Below, piece by piece: positions 34,477-44,127 of a stretch of 64,000 bases of DNA. Both the position numbers and the translations under genes were made by a program. The stretch comes from JAFDWI01 sp963764215 (lineage in GTDB: Bacteria > Actinomycetota > Acidimicrobiia > Acidimicrobiales > Iamiaceae): the NCBI GenBank assembly GCA_963764215.1, contig CAVXRS010000006.1, forward strand, positions 124,001-188,000, written 5' to 3'. Below the pieces are notes generated by a model. The model had not been told where the DNA came from and did no database searches. It worked only from the letters and a program-made list of their open reading frames with translations. Position 1 is the stretch's first letter, and the number at the start of each line of letters is the position of its first letter.

Positions 34477-36648
34477 TCAGTGCGCGAAGCGGATCGTCGG
34501 GAGCACCCGTCGCAGCCATGCCGGCGTCGCCCAGGCGTACCGGCCGGTCAGACGGAGCAACACCGGCAGCAGCACGAGCCGGACGAGGAATGCGTCCAAC
34601 AGGACGGCGACTCCCAGGATGATCCCCATCTCCTTGGGTGGGAGCGGGCCCGACAGCGAGAAGGTGAAGAAGACCGCGACCATCACCCCGGCGGCGGCGA
34701 AGATCACCCGTCCGGTGTGGGCCAACGCGCCGACCATCGCATCTTTCGGGTCACCCGAGCGTTCCCAGTGTTCCTTGGCGGAAGAGAGCAGGAACACGGT
34801 GTAGTCCATGGCGATGGCGAAGATCATCGCGAAGAAGAACACGGGCGCCCAGGCGTCCAGGAATCCTTGTGATTCGAATCCGAAGAGGCCCGCGCCGATG
34901 CCATTCTGAAACACCAGTCTGGCCACACCGAACGCGGCGGCGGTCGACAACAGACTCACGAGGGTGCCGAGCAGGGCGATGAGCGGCGCTTGCAGCGCGA
35001 CCAGCAACAGGATGAAGCCGAGCGACAGGACGATGCCGATCACCCATGGCGTGGATCGTTGCAGCTGTGTCTGGAGGTCGAGGTTCTCGACGGCCGCGCC
35101 GCCGACGAGCGCTCCGGCGGGAAGATCGGCACGCAGGCGATCGACCGTGGCTCCGAGCGCCGGGCTCGACGGATCGACCTTGGGCAGTGCGGCCAGGAGC
35201 ACCAGTCCGGAGCGGTCCATGGCGGGTTGTGCCGGAAGGACCCCGGCGATGCCCGGGTCGTTGCGGAGCGTGGCGGTGACCTCGCCGGCCTGGGACGCCT
35301 GCGTGACGATCTGGAGCGTTCCCGGAGCGCCCGGCCCGAACGCCGCCTGGACCCGGTCGTAGCCGACCCGTGCCGCAGAGCTCGCCGGCAGCACGTCGAT
35401 CGATGGCATCGAGGTGCGCAGACCGATGATGGGCGCGGCGAGTCCGAGCAACACGAGCAGCGTCACCGAGCCGAACAGGACGGGGCGCCGCCACAGTCGT
35501 TCTCCCCACCTGGCGAAACGCGCGGATCGGTGTTCACCGGAATGGACCCAGGACAGAGCCCCTTTGTCGATGCGGTGGTCGAGTTTGGCGAGCACGAGCG
35601 GGAGCAGGGTGAGCGTGGCTGCCAGCATGAAGAGCACGGCGATGATGATCCCGCCGGCCATCGAGCGGAACGCCGGCGATGGCACGATCTCGACCGCGGA
35701 CAGCGAGACCAGCACGGTCAGCCCCGACAACAGCACGGCCTTGCCCGCGGTGTCCATGGTTTCCGCGACCGCCCCGTGAGACGTCGAATTCGCCGCGGCG
35801 CGTGCCGCTCGGAATCGGACCACGATCAGCAACGCGTAGTCGATACCCAACGCGAGGGCGAACATCATCGCGAAGTTCATCGCCCAGATGGACACCGGCA
35901 CGAAACGGTTGACGATCACCAGTGACCCCGCCGATGCCACGAGCCCGGCCAGGGTGAGCAGCAGCGGCAGCCCGGCGGCGACCAGCGCACCGAAGGCGAG
36001 GACCAGGATGGCCAGGGTCACCGGCCACGAGAACAGTTCAGAGGTCAGCATCGCCTTGAGGTTGGCCTCGTTGAAGTCGGCCCAGAGCTGCGATGCGCCG
36101 GTGGGCGTCACCTGCACGTTGGCGGACGACAGCGCTTCGAGCGGCGAGCGGAGGTCCCGGGCCGCACGGACCATGTTGTCGGTGGAGGCCCCCGCACCGC
36201 CGAGGACGACCGCGGTGGTGCCGTCTCGGCTCAGGGTCGCACCGGGTTGGGGCGGGACCACCGCCGCGATGCGAGGATCGGCGCCCAACAGCTTCTCGAC
36301 CCGTTGCACGGTCTGGGCACCCGCACCGCTGGTCACATTGCCTTTGGTGGTGTGGACCACGACCTGGAGCGCCGAACCGGCGTTGCCACCGAAGTGTTTC
36401 CGGGCGAGCTCGCGCACCTGGACCGATTGGGAGCCGTCGGCCTGCCAGCCTGCCCCCGACAGTGAATGCTCGACGCTGGGTGCGAGCAGTCCGAGTCCGA
36501 GTACCAGAATGACCCAGATGGCAGCGGTGAGCTTGCCGTGGCGGATGACCGCCAGGCTGAGCCGACCGAGCGGGCCATAGGTCGCTTTGCCGGCGTCGGG
36601 CGTGCCCGCTGCGTCCGTGCTGGATCCGGTGGGTCGGGTGCGGTTCAT
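34477..36648 (-). CDS. MMPL/RND-family membrane transporter
   Basis: A 723-residue transporter with the two-fold RND design of MmpL proteins: helix 1 (LTAAIWVILVLGLGLLAPSV), a large external domain (about 65-190), five helices, a second helix-plus-external domain from about residue 395 and five final helices. The proton-relay region MMFALALGIDYALLIVVRF with its Asp in helix 4, and its pseudo-repeat FAIAMDYTVFLLSSAKEHW in helix 10, are both present. It probably exports a lipid or drug. It is divergent from DUF302 and the CsoR/CstR-like repressor, and two C/G-run palindromes lie in its promoter region, so it is a likely member of that regulon. Confidence 0.88.
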   Translation of the reverse strand: MNRTRPTGSSTDAAGTPDAGKATYGPLGRLSLAVIRHGKLTAAIWVILVLGLGLLAPSVEHSLSGAGWQADGSQSVQVRELARKHFGGNAGSALQVVVHTTKGNVTSGAGAQTVQRVEKLLGADPRIAAVVPPQPGATLSRDGTTAVVLGGAGASTDNMVRAARDLRSPLEALSSANVQVTPTGASQLWADFNEANLKAMLTSELFSWPVTLAILVLAFGALVAAGLPLLLTLAGLVASAGSLVIVNRFVPVSIWAMNFAMMFALALGIDYALLIVVRFRAARAAANSTSHGAVAETMDTAGKAVLLSGLTVLVSLSAVEIVPSPAFRSMAGGIIIAVLFMLAATLTLLPLVLAKLDHRIDKGALSWVHSGEHRSARFARWGERLWRRPVLFGSVTLLVLLGLAAPIIGLRTSMPSIDVLPASSAARVGYDRVQAAFGPGAPGTLQIVTQASQAGEVTATLRNDPGIAGVLPAQPAMDRSGLVLLAALPKVDPSSPALGATVDRLRADLPAGALVGGAAVENLDLQTQLQRSTPWVIGIVLSLGFILLLVALQAPLIALLGTLVSLLSTAAAFGVARLVFQNGIGAGLFGFESQGFLDAWAPVFFFAMIFAIAMDYTVFLLSSAKEHWERSGDPKDAMVGALAHTGRVIFAAAGVMVAVFFTFSLSGPLPPKEMGIILGVAVLLDAFLVRLVLLPVLLRLTGRYAWATPAWLRRVLPTIRFAH

Positions 36649-36684
36649 GGTCGTTTCCTCTGCAAATCGATGGTTGCGATCATT

Positions 36685-36700
36685 ATCCCCCCTGGGGGAT
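36685..36700. promoter_or_regulatory. CsoR/CstR-type operator palindrome, site 1
   Basis: The 16-bp palindrome ATCCCCCCTGGGGGAT has arms AT-CCCCC and GGGGG-AT around a central CT. C-tract/G-tract palindromes of this shape are the known operators of CsoR-family repressors. It lies 37 bp upstream of the MMPL start and next to GATAATG, a possible -10 for that gene. Confidence 0.75.
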
Positions 36701-36710
36701 CATGGTGAGA

Positions 36711-36738
36711 GTGTAACAACCCCCCGGGGGGATTACAC
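36711..36738. promoter_or_regulatory. CsoR/CstR-type operator palindrome, site 2
   Basis: CCCCCCGGGGGG (36720-36731) is flanked by GTGTAA on the left and TTACAC on the right, giving a longer imperfect palindrome. TACACT at the right edge could be the -10 of the DUF302-regulator transcript, so repressor bound here would block that promoter. Confidence 0.7.
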
Positions 36739-36798
36739 TGTCGGGTGGAGATCGCGCCCCGCGACTCCGATCCCACCCTCTGGAGACGGGAGCGCCAC

Positions 36799-37257
36799 AT
36801 GAGCGCCGATCACGAACAGCCCACCCCCTACACCCTTCGCACGACCATCCCCTCAGGCTTCGACGCAGCCGTTGCCGCGACCCGTGAGAAGCTCGGCGAC
36901 GCCGGATTCGGCGTCATCACCGAAATCGACCTCCGCGGCACTCTGCGCGACAAGCTCGGCATCGAGGTTGCCGACCAGGTCATCCTCGGAGCGTGCAACC
37001 CGTCGTTCGCCTACCAGGCGATCACCACCGAACCGTCGATCGCCGCGTTGTTGCCGTGCAACGTCGTGGTGCGATCCCTCGGCGACAACGAGACGTTGGT
37101 CGAGGCGTTCGATCCCGCCGCGATGGAACGCATTGCCGACCTGCCGGCGGATTCGGCGGGGTCCGAGTTCTCCGATCTCATCGGTGAGGTCCATGACCGG
37201 ATCGCGCAGGTCATCGCGGCACTCGACGGGGTCGCGTCCGAGGAAGTGACCGTGTGA
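36799..37257 (+). CDS. DUF302 domain protein
   Basis: A 152-residue protein starting at ATG 36799 with GGGAG six bases upstream. It matches the DUF302 fold: a first segment YTLRTTIPSGFDAAVAATRE with the characteristic FDEAVERVREAL-like helix, then GFGVITEIDLRGTLRDKLG and VILGACNPSFAYQAI, and finally ALLPCNVVVRSL. A conserved-looking cysteine appears in ACNPS and another in LLPCNV. DUF302 proteins are of unknown function but are often found with CsoR-family regulators and sulfur or metal genes. The stop overlaps the regulator start in TGATG, so the two are coupled. Confidence 0.85.
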   Translation: MSADHEQPTPYTLRTTIPSGFDAAVAATREKLGDAGFGVITEIDLRGTLRDKLGIEVADQVILGACNPSFAYQAITTEPSIAALLPCNVVVRSLGDNETLVEAFDPAAMERIADLPADSAGSEFSDLIGEVHDRIAQVIAALDGVASEEVTV

Positions 37258-37511
37258 TGGAACTCGACCTCGAACAGATCCAACCCGTCATCCGCCGGAT
37301 GAAACGGGCGTCGGGCCACCTCGACCACGTCATCGGGATGCTCGAGAACGGCGACGACTGCGAGGACGTGCTCACCCAACTCGCGGCGGTCACCAAGGCA
37401 CTCAGCCGCAGCGGCTACGCGATCGTGTCCACGGGCTTGCAGCAGTGTCTGACCGAAGGGGACGAAATCGACATCGCCCGGATGGAAAAGCTCTTCCTCG
37501 CACTCGCCTGA
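37257..37511 (+). CDS. CsoR/CstR-family repressor, two-cysteine type
   Basis: An 84-residue all-helical repressor (DUF156) with RRMKRASGHLDHVIGML and the first family cysteine in DDCEDVLTQLAAVTKAL (about residue 35). At the second site the sequence is TGLQQC, with the cysteine kept but the histidine of the copper-binding Cys-His-Cys set replaced. In the family, Cys-His-Cys proteins sense Cu(I), while proteins with only the two cysteines, such as CstR of Staphylococcus, sense persulfides through disulfide or polysulfide bridges. The residues therefore favour sulfane-sulfur sensing. Candidate operators are at 36685, 36711 and 44037. GTG 37254 is an alternative start. Confidence 0.85.
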   Translation: MELDLEQIQPVIRRMKRASGHLDHVIGMLENGDDCEDVLTQLAAVTKALSRSGYAIVSTGLQQCLTEGDEIDIARMEKLFLALA

Positions 37512-37993
37512 CCCGGAGGCTCACCTCGCCGGTGGGTCACCCCGGCCCATCCCGCCAGGGACAACGTCCCCGGTCGTCACAGCTAGCGCCCTCGGACTCA
37601 CCGATGTGATCCGACGACGTCTGGCGGTGGACAGGTTCGGCTCGGACGCACCAACCCTTTCGATACCTCGAGCCTGGACGCTGGAAGACTCTTTGATGGG
37701 GCTCTGGGTGTCAGCGGATGGGACCGTGGCAACTAGCGACCGGTCGGGCTGGCCAACCTAGGAGAAGCCCGCGGATTCAGCTGTTCGCCGCGTGCCGGCC
37801 CCGCGGGAAATCCATCTGGCCTTCTCGACGGTCGTCGCACTTCGATTCGTAGGGCCCGCGGGCAACCTGGGCAGTTTGCCCTGCCAGGATCTGGTTCGGC
37901 CACGCTTCGGGTTCCCAACGAGGGAGCGATAGTGCTGGATCTCGCGACGTCGGCTGCAAGATCAATCGGGTCGACCAACCGCGCGCTGGTGGC
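37512..37993. other. 480-bp stretch without recognised gene
   Basis: No coding frame with recognisable content, RNA or repeat was found here. It may be decayed sequence or a long regulatory spacer. Confidence 0.5.
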
Positions 37994-38251
37994 TCAGCGC
38001 CAGCGCTGACCGTCCCACCAGCGTGGCGGATCCGACGGGTTCACACCCGGGTACCACCCAGGCGGCGGTCCCGATTCGGGGTCCGTGGATGCACCAGCCG
38101 CGCCGGGTCCCGGGTCCGTGGCGGCCTGGGATTTCTTGGAGGCCCGCGCCAGAGTCGCGATCAGGAGCCAGATCCCACCGACGATCGCGCCCAATATCAC
38201 GAGTATCGCCAAGACGATCAGCAGCTCAGGACCATCGACAAATCCGACCAC
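37994..38251 (-). CDS. Small membrane protein with DUF2510 motif
   Basis: An 85-residue protein with one N-terminal membrane helix (ELLIVLAILVILGAIVGGIWLLIATLA) and a C-terminal DUF2510 motif, PPPGWYPGVNPSDPPRWWDGQRW. DUF2510 is a short tryptophan-rich motif found almost only in Actinobacteria, usually next to membrane segments and of unknown function. No neighbour suggests a pathway. Confidence 0.7.
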   Translation of the reverse strand: MVGFVDGPELLIVLAILVILGAIVGGIWLLIATLARASKKSQAATDPGPGAAGASTDPESGPPPGWYPGVNPSDPPRWWDGQRWR

Positions 38252-38384
38252 GGATTGACTTTAACAAAGGGCTTTCCCTTTGTTTCGCTGCGGATTGTGG
38301 AGGTGACGGTGCCGTCAGAATCACAAAACGCGGCCGGGCCTGCCCCAACTCCGTCTGTGGCGGTCCGATCGCCAGCGCTCGACG

Positions 38385-40471
38385 CTAGAGCGGCCCGCGG
38401 GTGCCGGCGGCGAGATCGAGGGTCCAGCCGCCCTGGTCGTCGCGCACGGTCACGGTGGTGTCGCCCCTCGCAATCGAGGTCCAGGGGTTGTCGAACCGGC
38501 GGTCGTGATCGAGCTGAATTGCCTGTCCGTCGACACGCAACAGCACGTCCGGTCGGGATTCGATGACCCCTTCACCCGGGGACACGTAGCGGACCGTGAA
38601 ACCCGGGTGGGGGCCGTCCAAGTTCCAGCCCGGGTCGTCGACGCTCACCTCGGCGGCGGTGACCGCGGCACAGAACTCGTCGAAAGAACCCCACTGGTCG
38701 GCGTCGCCCAGCTCGACGATCCAGACGTTGTCGGCGCCGCCGTCGGCGACCAGGTCGAAGTCGCCGGTGAGCCCGGCGGTGAAGGTCTCGGCCGGGTCAT
38801 GGCGGCGCCAGTCCGCACGGCGCCACGACCACAACGCCACATACCCGTCGCGTCGTGCGCCCCAGCGTCCAGTGACCGTCGCGGCGCACCTCGTCGAAGT
38901 ATTCGGTCGGGAAGTACGCGTGGGTGGACGGCTCGTACGCGAACGGTGCCAGCACGTCCGTTTCCGGTGGCGGGAAGCCCGGTTCGAAGGCACAGATGCC
39001 GACCCGGCGATGCTGGACCGAACGGGGCAGGGTCGCCGATCCGGTCCAGTAGCGGTCTTCGTCGAGGTAGTCGCCCGCGTTCGGTGACGGCGGATTGCCC
39101 GGGTGCATCGCGAACACGATCGCCCGCTCGTCCAACGTCGCCTGCCAGATGTGATGCTGGAACCCGACCGCACCCGGCCGGTACGCCTGGGCGGTCGAGA
39201 GCATGCCGTGCGCGTTGCGCCACGTGGTGGTGCACACCTTGGTGAGCAGCCCGGCGTTCACCATCGGATGCAGCTCGGCCGCCACGGTCCGCCACACGTC
39301 GGGATCAGCACCCATCGCGTCACGCATGAACTTGAAGATCGCGAACAGGTTCGCATCCCACAGGTCGTAGCGGTCGAGCGTGGCGATGGTCAGCGGAATG
39401 AGCTGCCACGGGGTGAGCGCACCCCGGTCCCACCAGAACGGCACCATCTCGGGGTCGGTGTAGCTCAGCCCGTCGTCGCGTACCGGGTGCTCGGTGAGCG
39501 GCTCGGCGGGGTCGATCACGATCCCCATCGATTCGTGGTCGACGATCTCGTCGCGGCTCGTGGCGACCCGCCGGATGATCGCCGCCGGCCGGTACCGGGA
39601 CGCCCGGGCGAGCAGCACCGCCGACTCGTCGAGAGGAAGCAACTCGACCTCGTCGCCTTCGCCGACCGGCCAGTCCTCGTCGGTGGCGTCGAAGCAGAGC
39701 TTGGTGGCCCCGAAGACCGGCTGGTCGCGGGCGCGGGCCTTGTTCTTCATGTAGGAACGACCATGGGTCGCCCCGACGTTGCCGCGGTGATGGTGCAACG
39801 CGAGGTCATAGAGCACCAGATCACAGAACGTCGCGGCCCGCTCGGCCAGCGCCGCGTCCTCGGCGAACTCGGCCAGGGTGAGCAGCGGTGCGAGATCCTT
39901 GGCGTAGTACACATCCGAGTGCCATTCGCTGAACCCGTCGACGGCCTTCTCGTCGAACCACTCGCCCAGCCGGGTGGCGGCCCGTCGGCGGTGCTGGTCG
40001 CCGGTCATGCCGGTGACCCCGAAGGTCTCATCCGGCAGGGCCTGGCCGGCCAGGTACTCGCACGTGTGGAAGATGAGCCGGTGGTTCTCCGACCAGTACC
40101 AGCGCTCGTCGGTGCCCGCCAGCTCGACCGGGTCGGTGTACCAGTAGCGGAACCCGGCGAAGCGCTCCGCGAGCGCGGCGCGGACCCGGTCGGGCAGGTC
40201 GTCGCCGCCGTCGAACCACAGCGTGAGCAGGCGGAGCACGTCGAAATCGGCACAGTCCAACCAGTTGTCGATGCGGACGAACCAGCGCCGGAGCATCGCG
40301 TCGTCGATCGCACCCCAGTCGACACGATGGTCGCCGTCGCGCCGCGCACCACGCCAGGTGGGCGATGACGTTCAGTGGAGAGGTGGGGATCCAGACGGTG
40401 GTCGCCGAGGCCAGGTAGTCGTCCTGGCGACCGCGCCACCAGGACGCGTCCTCGAGCCCACGCTGGTCCAT
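38385..40471 (-). CDS. Large conserved protein of unknown function (two frameshifts)
   Basis: Starting at ATG 40471 with GGGGAGG five bases upstream, three frame pieces build one protein of about 695 residues. The first piece (DDYLASATTVWIPTSPLNVIAHLA) joins the main piece near 40345. The main piece holds ERWYWSENHRLIFHTCEYLAGQ, GFSEWHSDVYYAKDLAPLLTLAEFA, ATHGRSYMKNKAR and LSTAQAYRPGAVGFQHHIWQATLD. The last piece (from about 38860) carries DVLLRVDGQAIQ near its end. The repeated helical, Trp/Tyr/His-rich style suggests an alpha-alpha toroid with a beta-rich C-terminus, as in some carbohydrate-active enzymes, but no family is recognised. It is cytoplasmic as far as can be seen. Confidence 0.6.
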
Positions 40472-40617
40472 GTCGGCCTCCCCAGGGTCGTGATGGTCGA
40501 GCGAGCGTACCAAGGCCGAGCGCACGTCCTGCGCCACGAGCCACGGATGCACCGTCGCGCCGGATCGAACTGGGCTACGGTGCCGGCACAGATTCGCACG
40601 GATCAGGGGGTCCCAGG

Positions 40618-42593
40618 ATGCGATCGATGTCGAAGGCTTCTGCAGCGCTTGTCGCCCTGGCGATGGTCGCCGCCATCGCGACGACGAGCGGCGCGCCGAC
40701 ACGCGGGGTCGCTCACCGCGGCGCCGCCTCCGGCGACATCGGTGCTCGCCGGCCACACGATGAGCGGCAATCCGATCCCGTGTGTCACCCAACCCGACGG
40801 CGTGCGGTTCTGTCACGGCGCATCCACCGGCGGCGGCAGCGACCTGCGCGTCAAGACCTTCGACGGCGTCCCGCTCGACGCGTACGTGACGCTGCCCGCC
40901 GCTCCGTCCACCGGCACCGACGGCAACTATCCCCTCATCGTGCAGAGCCACGGGTGGGGCGCCCCGCCCAGTGGCCCGAACGACACCCAGTACGGGGGGC
41001 CGACCGCCGCCCAGTGGGCGGCCAAGGGCTACGTCGTCGTCCAGCTCGCCGCCCGACGGCTGGGGCGACTCGTGCGGCACGGCCGCGTCCCGCCAGGTCG
41101 ACCCGTCCGCCTGCAAGGCCGGCTACATCCGGCTCGACGACGTGCGCTACGAGGTACACGACATCCAGTACATCGCCGGCCTGCTGGTCGACGAAGGCCT
41201 CGTCGACCCGGCCCGCATCGGTGCGCTCGGCGAATCCTACGGTGGGGGCTCGACCCTCGAGCTGGCCACCCTCGGTGACCGCACGATGCTGCCCGACGGT
41301 TCGCTCGTCCCCTGGAAATCGCCCGGCGGCACCCCGCTGCACCTCGCCGCAGCCGTGCCGCTGTACACCTGGAGCGACATGGCCATGGCCCTCGCCCCCA
41401 ACGGGCGCACCTTCCCCAACCGGGTCACCCCACCCGCCGATGACATCGCACCGATCGGGGTGTGGAAGCAGTCGATCGACACCGGCCTGCACCTGGTCGG
41501 CCAGCTCCAGGGCTACTACGCACCCACCGGCACCGACCCCGAAGCCGACGTCGACGCCTGGTTCGCGGCTCTGAGCGCCGGCAACCCGTCGGCGACCCCG
41601 GCCGCGCCCGGCGTGGTCGAACAGGTCACCCGCTACCACTCCGCCTACCACCTGCTCGCCGGCACCTACGGCGTGCCCGCCCAGCAACCCCCGCCGATGC
41701 TGTTCGTCCAGGGCTTCACCGACGAGGTGTTCCCCGTCGACGAGGTCCTGCGCTACGTCAACCTCGAGAAGTCCCGCTACCCCGACGCCCAGGTCGGCAT
41801 GTTCTTCCTCGACGGTGGTCACCAACGGGGACAGAACAAGGCCGCCGACGGCGCTCGCAGCTCTGCCCGGGTCGAAGCGTTCTTCGACCATCACCTCGAC
41901 GGCACCGGACCCGCCCCCGCCGGCGGGGTGACCGCACTCACCCAGACCTGCCCGGCCGCCGCCCCCTCGGGCGGCCCGTACCACGCCGCCAGCTTCGCCG
42001 ACCTCGCACCGGGCTCGGTGCACTACGACTCGGCTCCCGCGCAGAAGGTCTCCTCCAGCGCCGGCAACACCGATGTGGCCAAGAAGCTCGACCCCGTGCT
42101 CGGAGGGCTGGCGTGCACGACCGTGCCGGCCACCGACGAGGGCCCCGGCGTCGCCACCTACCGGCTGCCCCCCGCGCAAGGCCTCGGGTTCACCCTGCTC
42201 GGCGCACCCGAAGTGCACGTCGACATCTCCACCACCGGATCGAACGCGTACCTCGCGGCACGCCTGTTCGACGTCGACCCGGCCACCAACACCGCCGTGC
42301 TGGTGTCCCGGGGCGTCTACCGCATCGACCCGAACCATCCCGATGGCGCCGTCACCTTCCCGCTGTCCGCGAACGGTTGGCACTTCGCGGCCGGGCACGT
42401 CCCCGAACTCGAACTGCTCGGCAAGGACGCCCCCTACCTGGGGGCCTCGCCGGTGCCCTTCACCGTGACCGTGTCGGGCCTGCACCTGACACTGCCCACC
42501 CACGAACCGAACCCGGGACCGCCCAACGCCGAGATGGCCGTGGTGGCAAACCCGGCCGCACCGGTGAAGGCCCAGCCCACCTTCACCGGCTAG
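40618..42593 (+). CDS. Secreted S15-type (CocE/NonD-like) alpha/beta hydrolase (frameshifted)
   Basis: ATG 40618 has AGGGGG at good distance and begins a signal peptide (ASAALVALAMVAAIATTSGAP). Apparent shifts near 40730 and 41060 separate it from the catalytic parts. The alpha/beta-hydrolase core gives VQSHGWGAPPSG, the nucleophile in GALGESYGGGSTLE, acidic residue in LFVQGFTDEVFPVDE and histidine in FLDGGHQRGQNK. The last 200 residues (VHVDISTTGSNAYLAARLFDV) are the jelly-roll PepX_C domain typical of X-Pro dipeptidyl-peptidase and cocaine-esterase relatives. The likely role is extracellular cleavage of esters, amides or peptides. Confidence 0.75.
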
Positions 42594-42614
42594 CCCTGAT
42601 CGCGGGCTTGCGGG

Positions 42615-43994
42615 TCAGGCGGCGCTGGCCCGAGCGCAGATCGCGTCGTAGCCGCCGAGGACGTCGACCACATCTTCGAACCCGTGCGCGCGCAGCACCG
42701 AGGCCGCGATCGACGAGCGGTAGCCCCCGGCGCAGTACACCACGGTGGCCCGCGCCGGATCGAGCTCTTCGAGCTGGTCGAGCAGCGTCGCCATGGGCAC
42801 CTGGTGCGCCCCGTCCAACATGCCCTCGGCACATTCGCCGGGGTTGCGCACGTCCACGACCTGCAGGTCCCCCTCGCGGCTCCGCCGGTCGTCGAACTCG
42901 ACCACGGTGAGGCGCAGGGCGTGTTCGGCCACGTCGGGTCGGTCCGCCAGGACGGCCTCCACGTTGTCGAGGACGCCCACGACCCGGTCGAAACCGATCC
43001 GCGCCAGGCGCACCTTGGCTTCGGCCTCCCTGCCGACATCGGCGACCAGCACCACGTCGTCGCCGGGGCGCAACACGTCGCCCGCGTACTCCGCGAAGCG
43101 GCCGTCCAGGCCGACGTTCTCAGAACCGCGCAGGTGTCCTGAGGCGAACACCTCCGCCGGGCGGGTGTCGATCACCACCGCCCCGGATCGCTGCTGCGCC
43201 AGCACCTCGTCGAGGTCGAGCAGTTCGGGCGGTTCGGCGTCGTCCAGCAGCTCGCGGATCCGGCGGTTCTCGTTCGACGCGAACGCGAAGTACAACGGCG
43301 CCGCCGACTGCCCCTGGGTCACCACCTCGACGAACGCCTCCTCGCTCATGGGCGCGAGCGCGTAGTTGGTGCGTCGTTGCTCGCCGATCGTCGACACGGC
43401 GTCGGTCGACAGGTTCTTGCCGCATGCCGACCCGGCGCCGTGCGCCGGGTAGACCCGGGTGGCATCGGGCAGGGTCAGGAGCTGGTCGTGGAGCGAGTGG
43501 TAGAGCGACCTGGCGAGATCGTCGGCGCTGTGACCGGCGGAGGCGAGCAGATCCGGACGGCCGACGTCACCGATGAACAGGGCATCGCCGGTCAGCACCG
43601 CAAACGGCTCGGCTTCCGGTCCGCCGTCGCGCACCACGATCGAGATCGACTCGGGCGTGTGGCCCGGGGTGTGGCGGATCTCCAGGTCGACGTCACCGAG
43701 TGGAAGATGGGCACCGTGGGCGAGCCGTTCGATTTCGAACTCGGTCGTGGCCGCCTCACCGTAGGAGATGGTCGCGCCCGTCGCCTCCGCCAACTCGAGA
43801 TGGCCCGAGACGAAATCGGCGTGGAAGTGGGTTTCGATCACCCGCTCGATTTTCAGGCCGTGTTCCTCGGCGTCGGCCAGGTAGCCCGACACGTCGCGCT
43901 GCGGATCGACGACCACCGCCCGGCCGGTGGACTCGTCTCCGATGAGATAGCTGTACAACGACAGACAACCCAGCTCGTACTGTTCGAAGATCAC
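42615..43994 (-). CDS. CstB-like persulfide dioxygenase-pseudorhodanese-rhodanese fusion
   Basis: A 459-residue, three-domain protein. GTG 43994 has GGAGG four bases upstream. The N-terminal MBL-fold iron dioxygenase (about 1-240) has THFHADFVSGH, RHTPGHTPESI, LTGDALFIGDVGRPDL and VYPAHGAGSACGKNLS, as in ETHE1/CstB, which oxidise persulfide to sulfite. The middle rhodanese-like domain (DTRPAEVFASGHLRGSENVGL) has no cysteine in its active loop and looks inactive. The last has the active CAGGYRSS loop. This domain order is the same as in Staphylococcus CstB, where sulfite and persulfide are converted to thiosulfate. A CsoR/CstR-type palindrome is centred about 50 bp upstream. Confidence 0.9.
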   Translation of the reverse strand: MIFEQYELGCLSLYSYLIGDESTGRAVVVDPQRDVSGYLADAEEHGLKIERVIETHFHADFVSGHLELAEATGATISYGEAATTEFEIERLAHGAHLPLGDVDLEIRHTPGHTPESISIVVRDGGPEAEPFAVLTGDALFIGDVGRPDLLASAGHSADDLARSLYHSLHDQLLTLPDATRVYPAHGAGSACGKNLSTDAVSTIGEQRRTNYALAPMSEEAFVEVVTQGQSAAPLYFAFASNENRRIRELLDDAEPPELLDLDEVLAQQRSGAVVIDTRPAEVFASGHLRGSENVGLDGRFAEYAGDVLRPGDDVVLVADVGREAEAKVRLARIGFDRVVGVLDNVEAVLADRPDVAEHALRLTVVEFDDRRSREGDLQVVDVRNPGECAEGMLDGAHQVPMATLLDQLEELDPARATVVYCAGGYRSSIAASVLRAHGFEDVVDVLGGYDAICARASAA

Positions 43995-44036
43995 CGTTCC
44001 TCCAGTGGATACAGACCCTAGCATGCTCCTCGCAGT

Positions 44037-44052
44037 ATACCCCCTGGGGTAT
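44037..44052. promoter_or_regulatory. CsoR/CstR-type operator upstream of the persulfide dioxygenase
   Basis: ATACCCCCTGGGGTAT is a 16-bp palindrome with central CT. It has the same design as 36685-36700. TATACT (44039-44034 on the minus strand) overlaps it and is a good -10 for the persulfide dioxygenase gene, so repressor binding would block that promoter. Confidence 0.8.
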
Positions 44053-44127
44053 TGATCGCCACCGTCGGGAGGTGCCTTTGGCAAGGGGTCCGCAGTCCCG
44101 CCGACATCGACGTGGGAGCCTGAGTGG

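Noticed and set aside
36745..37511. Copper-efflux operon interpretation of the CsoR-family gene
   Set aside because: No copper ATPase or chaperone is adjacent and the histidine of the copper site is missing, so a sulfur-sensing role fits better.
37733..37978. 81-codon minus-strand frame in the 37.5-38.0 kb gap
   Set aside because: It has no ribosome-binding site, no family resemblance and a random-looking Pro/Arg-rich composition.
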